Notes: generated by a model from the sequence alone, not told the origin. Positions 37,093-46,640 are shown, counted from the first letter of the stretch. The stretch is DNA of 64,000 nucleotides from Halalkalibacter sp. APA_J-10(15) (GCF_023017105.1 NZ_JALKEV010000016.1:1-64000), one strand, 5' to 3'. Made by a program: numbers and translations.

Positions 37093-37935
37093 ATGCTTTC
37101 ATTGTTCTTATTTCTTGCACTTCTACCTACACCTGTCGAAGAACCTTTAATGATCTATCATGAAAACGAGTTAATATATTCAATTGATCATCAAGCATTA
37201 CAGCACCCATTTCTAGGAACACAAATGATTAATCATGATCAATTACATGAAATAATACGCACGATAGAAACGGTTGTGCAAAAGCCGGCCCAAAATGCGA
37301 CAATTGCTGAAAATGGTGGTATGATTGCTGAAGAAAATGGCTATCGCTTAAATCGGTTTTCCATGAATCAATTAATTGTAAAATATTTCTACGAACATGG
37401 AAGCAGTAAAATCGATGCACCTATCATCGCAACTTATCCGAAAGTTGACACTGAGTTACTTGCACATATTAAAACGAATCATATTAGCTCGTTCAGTACT
37501 TATTTTAATAAACGCAACAAAAAGCGATCTCATAATATTAAATTGGCAGCAGCTTCCATTAATAATTTTGTTGTTTTTCCGGGTGAAACATTTTCATTTA
37601 ATCATGTCGTTGGAAAAAGAACGATTGAACGAGGTTACTTACCGGCGCCAATCATCATACGCGGTGAACTTTCTGAAGGTGTAGGTGGTGGAATTTGTCA
37701 AGTCTCATCGACTTTGTACAATGCAGTTGATTATGCTCATTTGAAAATTGTCGAACGCTACAGCCATAGTAAAAGGGTTCCTTATGTACCTCCTGGTCGA
37801 GACGCTACAGTTAGTTGGTATGGCCCAGATTTCACTTTTCAAAATAATTATAATCAACCGGTTTTAATACGAAGCTTCATTTACGGCGGACAACTGACCA
37901 TTTCTCTATTCTCCTCAGACGATATTAATATGTAG
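37093..37935 (+). CDS. VanW-family secreted protein
   Basis: About 280 residues. An N-terminal hydrophobic segment (MLSLFLFLALLPT) acts as signal peptide or anchor. The VanW domain spans about 125-265 with HNIKLAAASINNFVVFPGETFSFN and GVGGGICQVSSTLYNA, the conserved core with a Cys. AGGAGG lies 12 bases before ATG 37093; TTG 37057 would add the basic residues RRLK before the hydrophobic part and is possible. VanW proteins are cell-envelope associated with unknown activity. It is divergent from speD. Confidence 0.8.
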   Translation: MLSLFLFLALLPTPVEEPLMIYHENELIYSIDHQALQHPFLGTQMINHDQLHEIIRTIETVVQKPAQNATIAENGGMIAEENGYRLNRFSMNQLIVKYFYEHGSSKIDAPIIATYPKVDTELLAHIKTNHISSFSTYFNKRNKKRSHNIKLAAASINNFVVFPGETFSFNHVVGKRTIERGYLPAPIIIRGELSEGVGGGICQVSSTLYNAVDYAHLKIVERYSHSKRVPYVPPGRDATVSWYGPDFTFQNNYNQPVLIRSFIYGGQLTISLFSSDDINM

Positions 37936-37981
37936 ATGAAAAATTATTACGGTACGTGAAATTATAGTGAGGTGAATCGAT

Positions 37982-38935
37982 TTGACTTATCTCTTATTAA
38001 TTCTAGGTTTTCTTTTGTTAATAAAAGGGGCAGATTGGTTTGTAGAAGGTTCTGCTTCTATAGCGCATTCCTTAAATATCTCTCCGCTTATAATCGGCTT
38101 AACGATTGTTGCTTTTGGGACGGGGGCTCCTGAAGCCACTGTCAGTATTATCGCTGCCTTAGAAGGTAATTCTGATGTGACAGTTGGAAACATTGTCGGA
38201 AGTAATTTATTAAATTTATCTTTAGTCGTCGGACTAACCGCTTTTATTTTCCCATTGAAAGTAGAGTCTGTGACAATCCGTAAAGAGATTCCTTTTGCTT
38301 TTTTATCAGCTGTCGTTTTACTCGTACTATTACTTGATTCAACCAATCAAAATACTTATTATTTGATTTCTCGAAGTGATGGGGTCATTTTACTTTTATT
38401 TTTCACTATTTTTATGTATTACGTTTTTGAAGCAGCCAAAAATAGTCGAAACGATTCAATTGAATCAAGAAATTATGAACCAGCTCACTCTCTAAAAAAA
38501 AGTGTTCTGTTCTCGATCTTCGGTCTTACTGCAATTGTTCTTGGCGGCTATTTTGTCGTAGAAACAAGTACAACGATTGCCTATCAATTTGGAATGAGTG
38601 AGACACTTGTAGGATTAACGATTGTAGCAATCGGTTCTTCACTACCAGAGCTAGTAACCTCCATAACGGCTGCTATGAAAAAGCATAGTGAGATGGCCTT
38701 AGGCAACGTAGTTGGGAGTTCAATCTTTAATGTTTTCTTTGTACTAGGACTGGCCTCATTAATTACACCATTAACCGTCTCTAGTAAACTGATCATTGAT
38801 TTAATTATTCTACTTGTACTCACAGTCATGCTATTTATCTTCTCAAGAACGAGCTACACCGTTGCTAAAGCTGAAGGATTTATTTTGACTTTAGCCTATG
38901 TAGCTTATTTAATTTACATTATTATTCGGAATTAA
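37982..38935 (+). CDS. CaCA-family Na+/Ca2+ antiporter (YrbG-like)
   Basis: A 317-residue antiporter with ten or so membrane segments. The two alpha repeats are evident: GTGAPEATVSIIAALEGNSDVTVGNIVGSN (about 45-75) and IGSSLPELVTSITAAMKKHSEMALGNVVGSS (about 220-250), each with the ion-binding Pro-Glu. The start is TTG 37982, six bases from GAGGTG. It exchanges Ca2+ for Na+ or H+ and is 46 bases after the VanW gene. Confidence 0.88.
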   Translation: MTYLLLILGFLLLIKGADWFVEGSASIAHSLNISPLIIGLTIVAFGTGAPEATVSIIAALEGNSDVTVGNIVGSNLLNLSLVVGLTAFIFPLKVESVTIRKEIPFAFLSAVVLLVLLLDSTNQNTYYLISRSDGVILLLFFTIFMYYVFEAAKNSRNDSIESRNYEPAHSLKKSVLFSIFGLTAIVLGGYFVVETSTTIAYQFGMSETLVGLTIVAIGSSLPELVTSITAAMKKHSEMALGNVVGSSIFNVFFVLGLASLITPLTVSSKLIIDLIILLVLTVMLFIFSRTSYTVAKAEGFILTLAYVAYLIYIIIRN

Positions 38936-38940
38936 ATAAC

Positions 38941-38971
38941 AGAATATTGCCTTACTCAACTGCCTACACTA
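38941..38971 (+). promoter_or_regulatory. SigG-like promoter of sspH
   Basis: AGAATA (38941-38946), 18 bases, TACACTA (38965-38971). The forespore SigG consensus is TGAATA, 17-18 bases, CATACTA; matches are 5 of 6 and 5 of 7. It lies 34 bases upstream of the sspH start. Confidence 0.35.
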
Positions 38972-39005
38972 CTACAGTAAGTCAAATCACCAAAGGAGAG
39001 TAATT

Positions 39006-39188
39006 ATGAACACTTTGCGAGCTAAGGAAATTTCACAGTCTCCCGATATGAAACATGTTACTTATTTAGATCAACAAATATATATTCAACAAGTCAATGA
39101 ACAGAGTGCAACTGCGCGCATTTTCTCATTACATGAACCAGACAATGAATTTGTCGTCAATGTAGACCAACTCATTGAGCACCGTTGA
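39006..39188 (+). CDS. sspH: Small acid-soluble spore protein H family
   Basis: A 60-residue protein. The pattern MN-x-x-RAKEI-x-x-SP-x-M-x-x-VTY, then IYIQ-x-V-x-E and TARI(F/Y), is diagnostic of H-type SASPs, made in the forespore and present in the spore core. AAAGGAG precedes the ATG by eight bases. A long bidirectional hairpin follows. Confidence 0.92.
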   Translation: MNTLRAKEISQSPDMKHVTYLDQQIYIQQVNEQSATARIFSLHEPDNEFVVNVDQLIEHR

Positions 39189-39205
39189 TTCCTCATCAGT
39201 GAAAG

Positions 39206-39275
39206 AGATTGTCAGACAAAGGCGACTGAAAAAGTTAATAACCAAACTTTTTCAGTCGCCTCGACAGACAATCTC
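39206..39275. terminator. Long bidirectional hairpin terminator
   Basis: The inner stem GGCGACTGAAAAAGTT (39221-39236) pairs with AACTTTTTCAGTCGCC (39245-39260), and outer arms GAGATTGTC and GACAATCTC extend it. It separates sspH from the convergent Gfo/Idh gene (ends 39283). The GACTGAAAAAGT core recurs in other hairpins at 46648 and 60746. Confidence 0.82.
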
Positions 39276-39282
39276 GTTTCTT

Positions 39283-40305
39283 TCATTTTATGATCACGCG
39301 TTCTCCCGTTTTAGCGCTTTCAATCGCAGCAAACACCATTTTCATACTCTCTACATTGTCTTCACAATCGGTTTCTGCTTTCTCACCATTTTCAAGAGCA
39401 AGAAACATATCATCGAGAGAACGATGATGTCCCTCATTTCCACTTGTGTTCACTTCAATCTCTCTACTTTCATACTCGTGTAGAAATGGCTGCCCTTGGT
39501 TAGCTTGTATCGTTTCATAATAAACTTCTTCTGAGCCACCCCAAATGGCTGTACCTTTTGTACCAACAATACGCCAACTCGCATCCCATGAAGTCGGTGC
39601 ACCTTCCGCACACCATGATCCATTATATGTGAAAACTGAGCCATTAGACATCTCAAATATACAATAAGCATTCGCTGCACCAGAATACCACGAACCTTTT
39701 GGATTATATTCGTGACAATAGACTGAAACAGCGTCAGAACCACTAATAAACCGAGCTTGATCGAATGTATGAATAGCCATATCAATAATAAGTGGACTTT
39801 CCATCGCATCTCTAAAACCACCGAAATGAGGTGCAAGAAAAAAATCCGCATGAATCGATTGCTGATCTCCAATGATTCCATTTGAGAGCTGCTCACGTAA
39901 AGAACGAATCGAGTACGAATACCGTCTATTTTGCATAATAGCATAAAAACGATTATATTTTTTGGCTGCTGATACAAGCTGTTTAGCATCATCTAAACTT
40001 GTTGCCATTGGTTTTTCACAAATAACATCACAATGATGATGAAAAGCTTCTAACGTTACCTCTTTATGTACTTTAGGAATTGTCGTATTAAAGACGAGGT
40101 TTGCATTTGTTTTACTTGCTGCCTCTGCAACTGAATAGAAAAAAGGAACATCTAATTGAAAACGCTCAGCAACTTTCCTAGCACTTTCCTCATTTATATC
40201 TACTAAAGCAACGATTGTTGCATCCTTTTTGTTTTGAACATAATCCACCCAAATGTGTGACATTGCCCCACAACCTACTAATATAATTCGAAAAGAATTC
40301 ATCAA
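39283..40305 (-). CDS. Gfo/Idh/MocA-family oxidoreductase
   Basis: A 340-residue NAD(P)-dependent sugar or inositol-type dehydrogenase. The N-terminal Rossmann fold has VGCGAMSHIWVDYV, CEKPMATSL (conserved Glu-Lys-Pro) in the middle and SPLIIDMAIHTFDQARF with the catalytic-region His. The start is ambiguous between TTG 40305 (9 bases from GGAG) and ATG 40302. It is flanked by terminators and stands alone, so the substrate is not indicated. Confidence 0.82.
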   Translation of the reverse strand: MMNSFRIILVGCGAMSHIWVDYVQNKKDATIVALVDINEESARKVAERFQLDVPFFYSVAEAASKTNANLVFNTTIPKVHKEVTLEAFHHHCDVICEKPMATSLDDAKQLVSAAKKYNRFYAIMQNRRYSYSIRSLREQLSNGIIGDQQSIHADFFLAPHFGGFRDAMESPLIIDMAIHTFDQARFISGSDAVSVYCHEYNPKGSWYSGAANAYCIFEMSNGSVFTYNGSWCAEGAPTSWDASWRIVGTKGTAIWGGSEEVYYETIQANQGQPFLHEYESREIEVNTSGNEGHHRSLDDMFLALENGEKAETDCEDNVESMKMVFAAIESAKTGERVIIK

Positions 40306-40392
40306 TAAAAGTCACTCCTTTAGTTCTTTACAATAAGAATTCCTCTCTTCTCTAAAACCATACTGCTACTTAGATTAAATCGCTTAGCTTAT

Positions 40393-40431
40393 TAAAAAAG
40401 CTGTTCAAAAAGGAAAACCTTTCTGAACAGC
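40393..40431 (-). terminator. Terminator of the 6-phosphogluconate dehydrogenase gene
   Basis: GCTGTTCAGAAAGG pairs with CCTTTTTGAACAGC (minus strand), followed by TTTTTT. It lies 19 bases after the stop codon. Confidence 0.9.
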
Positions 40432-40449
40432 CAATGTAATTACAACTGG

Positions 40450-41856
40450 TTATTCCATCCAATTTGTATGGAATACTCCTTCTTTGTCAACACGTTGATA
40501 CGTATGAGCACCAAAATAATCACGTTGAGCTTGTAGTAAGTTAGCCGGTAAGACTGCAGATCGGTAGCTATCATAGTATGCTAATGCACTGGACAGTCCA
40601 GGAACAGGAATACCTAACTTAACAGCTGTTGCAACAACGTCACGTGCTGCATCCTGATAATTTTCAACAATTTCCTTGAAATATGGATCAAGTAATAAAT
40701 TGGCAAGGTTCGGATCGCGGTCATAGGCTTCCTTAATATTTTGTAAAAAGCGCGCACGAATAATGCATCCGCCACGGAAAATCATTGAAATATCTCCAAG
40801 CTTTAAATTCCAATCATATTCTTCAGAAGCCACTTTCATTTGCGCGAAACCTTGAGCGTAAGAAACAATTTTACTTAAATAAAGGGCTTTGCGAATTTTT
40901 TCAATAAATTCTTTCTTATCACCATCAAAAGATTGATTAGGACCATTTAAGATCTTACTTGCTTTCACACGTTCATCCTTCATGGCAGAAATAAAACGTG
41001 AAAATACAGATTCAGTAATGATTGAAAGTGGGACACCTAAATCCAATGAACTTTGTGAAGTCCACTTTCCTGTCCCTTTTTGACCAGCCGTATCTAAGAT
41101 AACATCGACTAGTGGTTTACCTGTTTCATCATCTACTTTTGTGAAGATATCCTTCGTAATCTCGATTAAATAACTATCAAGCTCACCTTCATTCCATTCA
41201 TTAAATGTTTCATGCAGCTCTTGTGCGCTTAATCCTAAAACATTTTTCATTAAATGATAAGATTCACAAATTAATTGCATATCTCCATACTCGATTCCAT
41301 TATGAACCATTTTTACATAATGTCCAGCGCCATCAGGGCCAATGTATGTCGTACACGCATCGTCACCCACTTTTGCTGAGATCGCCTCAAAAATCGGTGC
41401 TACGAGTTCATAAGCTTCCTTTTGACCACCAGGCATAATAGAAGGACCTTTCAATGCACCCTCTTCCCCACCTGAAACTCCAGTTCCAATGAAATGAATG
41501 CCCGATTCAGCCAATTCTTTATTTCGACGGCGCGTATCTTCGAAGAATGTGTTACCACCATCAATTAAAATATCACCTTTATCTAAATGAGGTAATAGTT
41601 GTTCAATTGTAGCATCAGTTGCAAAACCAGCTTTAACCATTAGCATGATTTTTCTAGGTGTTTCTAATGATTGAACAAATTCTTCTATGCTATATGTACC
41701 AACGACCTTTTTACCTTCTGCTTCCTTTAGCATTTGTTCTGTTTTGTCAGAAGATCTGTTAAAAACAGAGACAGAATATCCTCTGCTTTCAATGTTCAGT
41801 GCCAAATTTCGCCCCATAACAGCAAGGCCAATGACACCTATTTGTTGTTTATTCAT
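40450..41856 (-). CDS. gndA: 6-phosphogluconate dehydrogenase, decarboxylating
   Basis: A 468-residue enzyme making ribulose-5-phosphate, CO2 and NADPH in the oxidative pentose phosphate pathway. Key blocks are [26 protein letters not shown] (Arg for NADP phosphate), [34 protein letters not shown] and [11 protein letters not shown]-like [14 protein letters not shown] start at ATG 41856, eight bases from GAGGAG, not the earlier GTG 41865. It is monocistronic with its own terminator. Confidence 0.95.
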   Translation of the reverse strand: MNKQQIGVIGLAVMGRNLALNIESRGYSVSVFNRSSDKTEQMLKEAEGKKVVGTYSIEEFVQSLETPRKIMLMVKAGFATDATIEQLLPHLDKGDILIDGGNTFFEDTRRRNKELAESGIHFIGTGVSGGEEGALKGPSIMPGGQKEAYELVAPIFEAISAKVGDDACTTYIGPDGAGHYVKMVHNGIEYGDMQLICESYHLMKNVLGLSAQELHETFNEWNEGELDSYLIEITKDIFTKVDDETGKPLVDVILDTAGQKGTGKWTSQSSLDLGVPLSIITESVFSRFISAMKDERVKASKILNGPNQSFDGDKKEFIEKIRKALYLSKIVSYAQGFAQMKVASEEYDWNLKLGDISMIFRGGCIIRARFLQNIKEAYDRDPNLANLLLDPYFKEIVENYQDAARDVVATAVKLGIPVPGLSSALAYYDSYRSAVLPANLLQAQRDYFGAHTYQRVDKEGVFHTNWME

Positions 41857-41947
41857 CTCTACCACTCCTCTTTTTTAACATTTTATTATTCTATCATATA
41901 TTCGTCATCATTTTATCATGAACATGATAATTTTCAAAAAAAATTGA

Positions 41948-43285
41948 CTATTTTTGTTTCATTCGAAGCTTTTCTATTTGTTTAAGATCACGCTCTTCTA
42001 TTTTTTCATGACTGTATCTTGCTTTATTGTAGAGATGATCTAGTTTTTGAATCGTTTCTCCGTCTGTAGGCTGTTGCCATTCCACTTCATGTAACATTTG
42101 ACGTGGAGTAAGCTCTCTACGGTATACGTCCCCACGTTTCATTCTATCGTGTAAGAGAGTACGATAGATTAATCTAACCTTTTCAACATTTGATAATGAA
42201 TCCCATTTCACACGTCTTTCCGTGATCGTAGCCACTAAATGTTTAACATTTTTAGTTTTACTTTTCACCCATTTTTTTATGCTGAATAAGTTTTCTTTCT
42301 CATCAACATAAATATTAACACCATCAGTAGAATCATCACCTGGCATTATTCGTTTAATCATCTTCTTCAAATACTGAATGATATTCTTAATAAACGATTT
42401 CATTTTTCGATTTATAAAGTAAAGAGCCACAATCAGTAATACACCAGCAGCAATTATACCTACGTAGATTACAATTTGCTCAAAAAATTGGGCTATGAAT
42501 GACGGCTCTCCAGTTTCGGCTGATGGTAAAACAGGTTCAGAAAGTTGCGGATCATCATATACAACGTCTGATTCATCTGGACTAAATATTGTTAAAAAGA
42601 ACATGACTACACTACTTACACCATTTCTCAGTATAATTAACACTTCACGGATAAAGCCAAAATTAGCGAGAAGTACAATCGTTATAAGTGTAACTAACAT
42701 AAACAATCGATTTTGATTACGTAATGATCTCCCAATGGCTGGTCTTTTTTCCTTCGAATATGTTGCCCTTCTTAACATTGAACTATTAGAAATAAATAAC
42801 GTAAGTACAAATATGACAAAGCCAGCTAACTGAAAAGTATTTGTAAAGGGGACCAGTAAATCGATGTTTGTATAAAAGAAATACCCGACAAAATAAAGAG
42901 GAAAGGCAATGGCCCATAAATAATGAGCTTTGAAAAGGTCATCAATGTCTTTTTCTCCAAATGTTAAACCACGATATAAAATAGTCACATAAATGATTGA
43001 AAGTACTATCCAAACAATCATTGAAATAGAAATGAAATAATTCAATAACACTGGAAGAACGAAACTAATCGAAAGTATGATCGCCAAATAAACGAATCGC
43101 TTTTGTTTCGATAGTACAATTCGAATGAAATAACCGATTGCAAAAACAACTGGTAATGTATATAACCACCATGCTTGAATGTCTGCAGAAAGTGAGAAAA
43201 TAGAGATCGCTAAAAAAACTGGAAAGATCATTAAATACTCAAGTACACCGGTAAATAGAACTCTTAAATGGTTATTACGATGCAT
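41948..43285 (-). CDS. Multi-pass membrane protein with DUF4129-like C terminus
   Basis: A 445-residue protein with about eight membrane segments to residue 300, then a cytoplasmic or extracytoplasmic basic region. The C-terminal block (NVEKVRLIYRTLLHDRMKRG...RELTPRQMLHEVEW) resembles the DUF4129 tail of YebA-type transglutaminase-like proteins. The transglutaminase catalytic domain that such proteins carry (B. subtilis YebA is about 737 residues) is absent. ATG 43285 follows AGGTGA and overlaps DUF58 by 11 bases. It is third in a MoxR-DUF58 operon. Confidence 0.75.
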   Translation of the reverse strand: MHRNNHLRVLFTGVLEYLMIFPVFLAISIFSLSADIQAWWLYTLPVVFAIGYFIRIVLSKQKRFVYLAIILSISFVLPVLLNYFISISMIVWIVLSIIYVTILYRGLTFGEKDIDDLFKAHYLWAIAFPLYFVGYFFYTNIDLLVPFTNTFQLAGFVIFVLTLFISNSSMLRRATYSKEKRPAIGRSLRNQNRLFMLVTLITIVLLANFGFIREVLIILRNGVSSVVMFFLTIFSPDESDVVYDDPQLSEPVLPSAETGEPSFIAQFFEQIVIYVGIIAAGVLLIVALYFINRKMKSFIKNIIQYLKKMIKRIMPGDDSTDGVNIYVDEKENLFSIKKWVKSKTKNVKHLVATITERRVKWDSLSNVEKVRLIYRTLLHDRMKRGDVYRRELTPRQMLHEVEWQQPTDGETIQKLDHLYNKARYSHEKIEERDLKQIEKLRMKQK

Positions 43286-44372
43286 AACGATCACCTGATT
43301 CTTCTTCATTATTTAGTAAAAGTGTTTCAACACGGTTTCCATTTTCCTCAAGTATATCAATGTGCATCTGCACTTTTTCAGTGATAATATTCGTTATGAT
43401 GAATATGTCTGTTCTTTCTAATTGCCGGTTGATATCTTCCTCTAAAAACTCATAAAATGCAAAGCTTATATCCATTTTTGCTTTTGCCATTTGATCTAAC
43501 ATAGCTAGTAGATGGCTATGACCGTTAGCCGGATACAAACGAATCGAATTTTCCTTATTGGAATCTGAAACTAAATAAGAGTTGCAACCAAAGCCAGTAG
43601 GTATACCTAGTTCAATAGATTCATGTGCTATAGAGGCTGCATATGATAAAGCTTTCTCAAGTAAATCTTCATGAATAATTGGGTGCCACTTATCTTCCGT
43701 TTGATCGAAATTCACATAAATCATCAGATGGTGATCTGCCGTATAATCATATTGATTCACTTGCATAGATCCTGACCTAGCTGTAGCCTTCCAATTAATC
43801 GTGTGCATCGGATCACCTGATGAATATTCTCTTACACCAGCAACCAAAAAAGGATCTTCAATAATCCAACGTTTGACAATCAATTCACCTAACCAGCTTT
43901 GTGACGGTAAAGGGATATCCTCTTTATTAACTATTTCAGGAAATACGGTAATAGAAGCAGTTGAATGCACCGTTTGAAACGTTTCATCAAAGCCAACAGC
44001 ATCACCGGTTGACATCGATACCGTTTCAAATTGATAGTAACCTCTTTTAGCACAAAGTACTTTCTGTCTTCGTTTTATTTTTTGAAAAGGCATTAAACTG
44101 AATAGAGTTCGATGCATGTCACCTCTTTCAGCCCCTTCCACTTGCCCAAATACTAAGTGAGCATTAATTTTTGATTCTAACCGAACCCAAGGTACAGGGA
44201 TTAGCTTTTTATTGGCGATTTCATCAATCATTTCAATTTCATCACCAACGTAAGCCGTAGTTTGACTAAACCTTCTATTATATTCAATATTCCGTAATCC
44301 CCACTTAACATAAATGACCCCTTGAAGAAAAAAGAATGCAAGCGTTAAAAAAATAAGCCACGCTATACTCAT
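43275..44372 (-). CDS. DUF58 domain protein
   Basis: A 365-residue protein with one N-terminal membrane segment (1-23), a beta-rich part, and a DUF58/vWA-like region starting at REYSSGDPMHTINWKATARSG (about 185-205), the signature of the family. It is encoded between MoxR ATPase and a DUF4129-like protein, overlapping the ATPase gene by four bases, as in B. subtilis yeaC-yeaD-yebA. These proteins are clients of MoxR and linked to the envelope. Confidence 0.82.
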   Translation of the reverse strand: MSIAWLIFLTLAFFFLQGVIYVKWGLRNIEYNRRFSQTTAYVGDEIEMIDEIANKKLIPVPWVRLESKINAHLVFGQVEGAERGDMHRTLFSLMPFQKIKRRQKVLCAKRGYYQFETVSMSTGDAVGFDETFQTVHSTASITVFPEIVNKEDIPLPSQSWLGELIVKRWIIEDPFLVAGVREYSSGDPMHTINWKATARSGSMQVNQYDYTADHHLMIYVNFDQTEDKWHPIIHEDLLEKALSYAASIAHESIELGIPTGFGCNSYLVSDSNKENSIRLYPANGHSHLLAMLDQMAKAKMDISFAFYEFLEEDINRQLERTDIFIITNIITEKVQMHIDILEENGNRVETLLLNNEEESGDRYAS

Positions 44373-45340
44373 GATGAAGTCATTCCCGTTTCAATTGACT
44401 CTGCGGGTACAGTTAATGTTGCTACAATTTCATCTAAAACATGTCCAGGGTCCTGTTTTTTATATTTGGCTGTATGTGTTAACACCATTCTATGACTAAC
44501 GACGGGCTTTAACATTTCTTTTATATCATCAGGTATGACATAAGAACGACCATTAATGGCTGCATATGCTTGCACAGCCTTTAATAACGCTTGGCTGCCA
44601 CGCGGACTTATACCTAATTCAATCTTTGGATGGTGTCGAGTTTCTTCTACAATAGTAAGCATATACTCTAGCAGATCATCACTAACATATACAGAAGTAA
44701 ATAATCTCTGCGCGGCAATAATATCTTCAGTCGTCGCCACAGAAGAGAGCGTTTCAATTGGATTATTTTCCTTAAAACGTTTTAAAATAGCGATCCCTTC
44801 TTCTTTTGTCGGATAACCTAAGTCTAATTTAATTAGAAAGCGATCCAATTGTGCCTCAGGTAAAGGAAAAGTGCCTTGATTTTCAACAGGATTTTGAGTT
44901 GCAATAATCATAAACGGCTCATTTAATTGTTTTGTCTCACCATCAATCGTCACTTGTTTTTCTTCCATACATTCTAGCAAACTAGATTGAGTTCGAGGGG
45001 TCGCGCGATTCACTTCATCAGCAAGTATAATATTTGAAAATATCGGCCCTTTTTTAAAAATAAAATCACTTTCCTTTTGACTATAAAAATTCAAACCAGT
45101 TACATCTGTCGGTAGTAAATCTGGAGTAAATTGAATACGATTAAATGAACACGAAAGCGATTTTGCCATTGATTTTGCTAGTAGTGTTTTACCAGTACCT
45201 GGAACATCCTCTAATAACACATGACCCGAAGCAATCATCGCAACGAGTATTTGGTCAATGCTCTTATCCTTTCCAACCATCACCTTTTGAATATTCAATT
45301 TCACTTTATTAGCTAGCTCTTGAACGACTGAAACATCCAT
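44369..45340 (-). CDS. MoxR-family AAA+ ATPase
   Basis: A 323-residue AAA+ protein. Walker A is EDVPGTGKTLLAKS, Walker B IILADEVNRA, sensor 1 IATQNPVE and the arginine region LDRFLIKLDLGYP. The ATG at 45340 follows GGGAG by nine bases. MoxR ATPases help assemble metal cofactors or fold partners carrying DUF58/vWA domains, encoded immediately downstream here. Confidence 0.9.
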   Translation of the reverse strand: MDVSVVQELANKVKLNIQKVMVGKDKSIDQILVAMIASGHVLLEDVPGTGKTLLAKSMAKSLSCSFNRIQFTPDLLPTDVTGLNFYSQKESDFIFKKGPIFSNIILADEVNRATPRTQSSLLECMEEKQVTIDGETKQLNEPFMIIATQNPVENQGTFPLPEAQLDRFLIKLDLGYPTKEEGIAILKRFKENNPIETLSSVATTEDIIAAQRLFTSVYVSDDLLEYMLTIVEETRHHPKIELGISPRGSQALLKAVQAYAAINGRSYVIPDDIKEMLKPVVSHRMVLTHTAKYKKQDPGHVLDEIVATLTVPAESIETGMTSS

Positions 45341-45358
45341 GTAATAAATCTCCCTCAC

Positions 45359-45715
45359 TTCATATTTTTAAGAAAGTAATGATCAAAATGGAGTAAAAAA
45401 GTTAAAAAACCAAACTTCTTCCGTACTTTTGATGACTAGAAATGGCTTCATTCGTTGCTCGCCTCATACGAGAAATCCACTCTTATAAGGCTTTTTAATT
45501 TAGGCATCGATTTCGGACATTTTGAAAGGTCATCAATTTGTTTCCGCTTACAAAATACCATCAAGTTGCTCTTTTTCAAAAACTATGATAAAAAGAGAGC
45601 AAACTAGATTCATATTTGGTCTCTATTTTATAACGACCATACTTAATATTGCAAATGTTAGAAATCATTGGATCGATTTAAAAGGTCGAGATAACGTTTC
45701 TAGAAAGGATTTAAA
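45359..45715. repeat. Non-coding gap with a degenerate dispersed repeat
   Basis: The 357-base gap between moxR and the nuclease-like gene contains no convincing gene. A stretch at about 45440-45512 (TCATTCGTTGCTCGCC..., then GAGAAATCCACTC and TAAGGCTTTTT) matches, with mismatches, the stretch at about 60655-60710 (CCACTCGTTGCGCGCC..., GAGAAACTGACTC, CAAGGCTTTC). These look like decayed copies of one element. Confidence 0.4.
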
Positions 45716-46417
45716 ATGGAAAGTAATCTTCATAAACATTTAAAACATCAGTCGTTATATTGGCTAAAAAAGAAAATGACAGATCTATGTGCAAATGAGG
45801 TCAAATTGTATATTCGTCGAAAACGAATCATTGCTGATTCAGTAGGAATTAATATGAAACGAAAAGAAGTAAGAATCATTGAAGTGAAAGCGACTCGACA
45901 AGATTTTCTTAGAGATGAGACACTTTTGAGTGATTACGGATACCACAATATTGCACATTACGCATATATACTAACTCCGGAAAACCTTCTTAGCATAAAG
46001 GAAGTTCCAATAGGATATGGATTACTTGAAATCGATGAATTTGATAAAATTACGGTTAAAAGAAATCCAAAACGTAATGACAAACCTATGCTTAAAGTAG
46101 ATACATTAATTAAGCGCACGGGTAGGGCAGCCACGAATGCCTATTTATACAAGGAGTTATCATATGAGACGAAGGATGTTACCGCAGGGGCGTTTTCTAA
46201 AGCAGCGACTATTTTCTTAATTAGTGCTACATGTCCCACCTGTAAAAAAAGAAATAAGTATTTAATCGTTGAAGGCCAAGAAACGGTAACTTGCCTAGTG
46301 AAAAAGTGTCAAACAAACATTCCATTAGCAAAAGCTCGCATTCATAAAATTACAGGTTATAATCAACAATTTCTTGATCAACTTCAATTATTAAATGAAC
46401 GTAAAAAGCAATTGTGA
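45716..46417 (+). CDS. MmcB-like PD-(D/E)XK-type protein with zinc ribbon
   Basis: A 233-residue protein. Residues about 38-75 carry ADSVGINMKRKEVRIIEVKATRQDF, a D-(n)-E-V-K signature of PD-(D/E)XK nucleases, followed by DYGYHNIAHYAYIL. Two CxxC-type knuckles (CPTCKKRNKY, about 164-173, and C-x6-C as TCLVKKC) suggest a zinc ribbon. Together this resembles MmcB-family DNA repair proteins. It is an orphan in an otherwise non-coding 1.6-kb stretch. Whether it cuts DNA or only binds it is unknown. Confidence 0.65.
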   Translation: MESNLHKHLKHQSLYWLKKKMTDLCANEVKLYIRRKRIIADSVGINMKRKEVRIIEVKATRQDFLRDETLLSDYGYHNIAHYAYILTPENLLSIKEVPIGYGLLEIDEFDKITVKRNPKRNDKPMLKVDTLIKRTGRAATNAYLYKELSYETKDVTAGAFSKAATIFLISATCPTCKKRNKYLIVEGQETVTCLVKKCQTNIPLAKARIHKITGYNQQFLDQLQLLNERKKQL

Positions 46418-46423
46418 CAACAG

Positions 46424-46640
46424 TATTTTAAAAAATAAGAAACCGACCAAATTCACCGTGTTGCAAATAAACTTTTTGGTCATACTCGGAAATGACATCC
46501 TCTACTTTCTGTACCATCTTGGTAAGTTCTTCAAGTATGACTTATTTTTCACTTTCACGTTCCATTCCTGGCATGATTTCCTTTTCGAGAAATTCGTTGT
46601 AAATTTCGTTGGACTTTTCAATTAATCCTTGATGATATAG
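46424..46640 (-). pseudogene. Decayed coding remnant
   Basis: Reading the minus strand in one phase gives about 30 plausible residues (GLIEKSNEIYNEFLEKEI, then MPGMERESEK), an in-frame TAA, then about 35 more (VILEELTKMVQKVEDVI, then SEYDQKVYLQHGEFGRF) before a stop near 46424. Both parts look like helical protein sequence. The absence of a start and the in-frame stop suggest a dead gene tail. I do not recognise its family. Confidence 0.35.

Noticed and set aside
39450-39992. 180-residue minus-strand frame within the Gfo/Idh gene
   Set aside because: It is in a shadow phase of the oxidoreductase gene on the same strand with no separate start signal.
45522-45743. 73-residue frame in the gap before the MmcB-like gene
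   Set aside because: Poor start site and random-looking composition; it runs into the real gene's start in another phase.
46395-46625. 76-residue plus-strand frame
   Set aside because: It is antisense to the minus-strand remnant and lacks a start signal.
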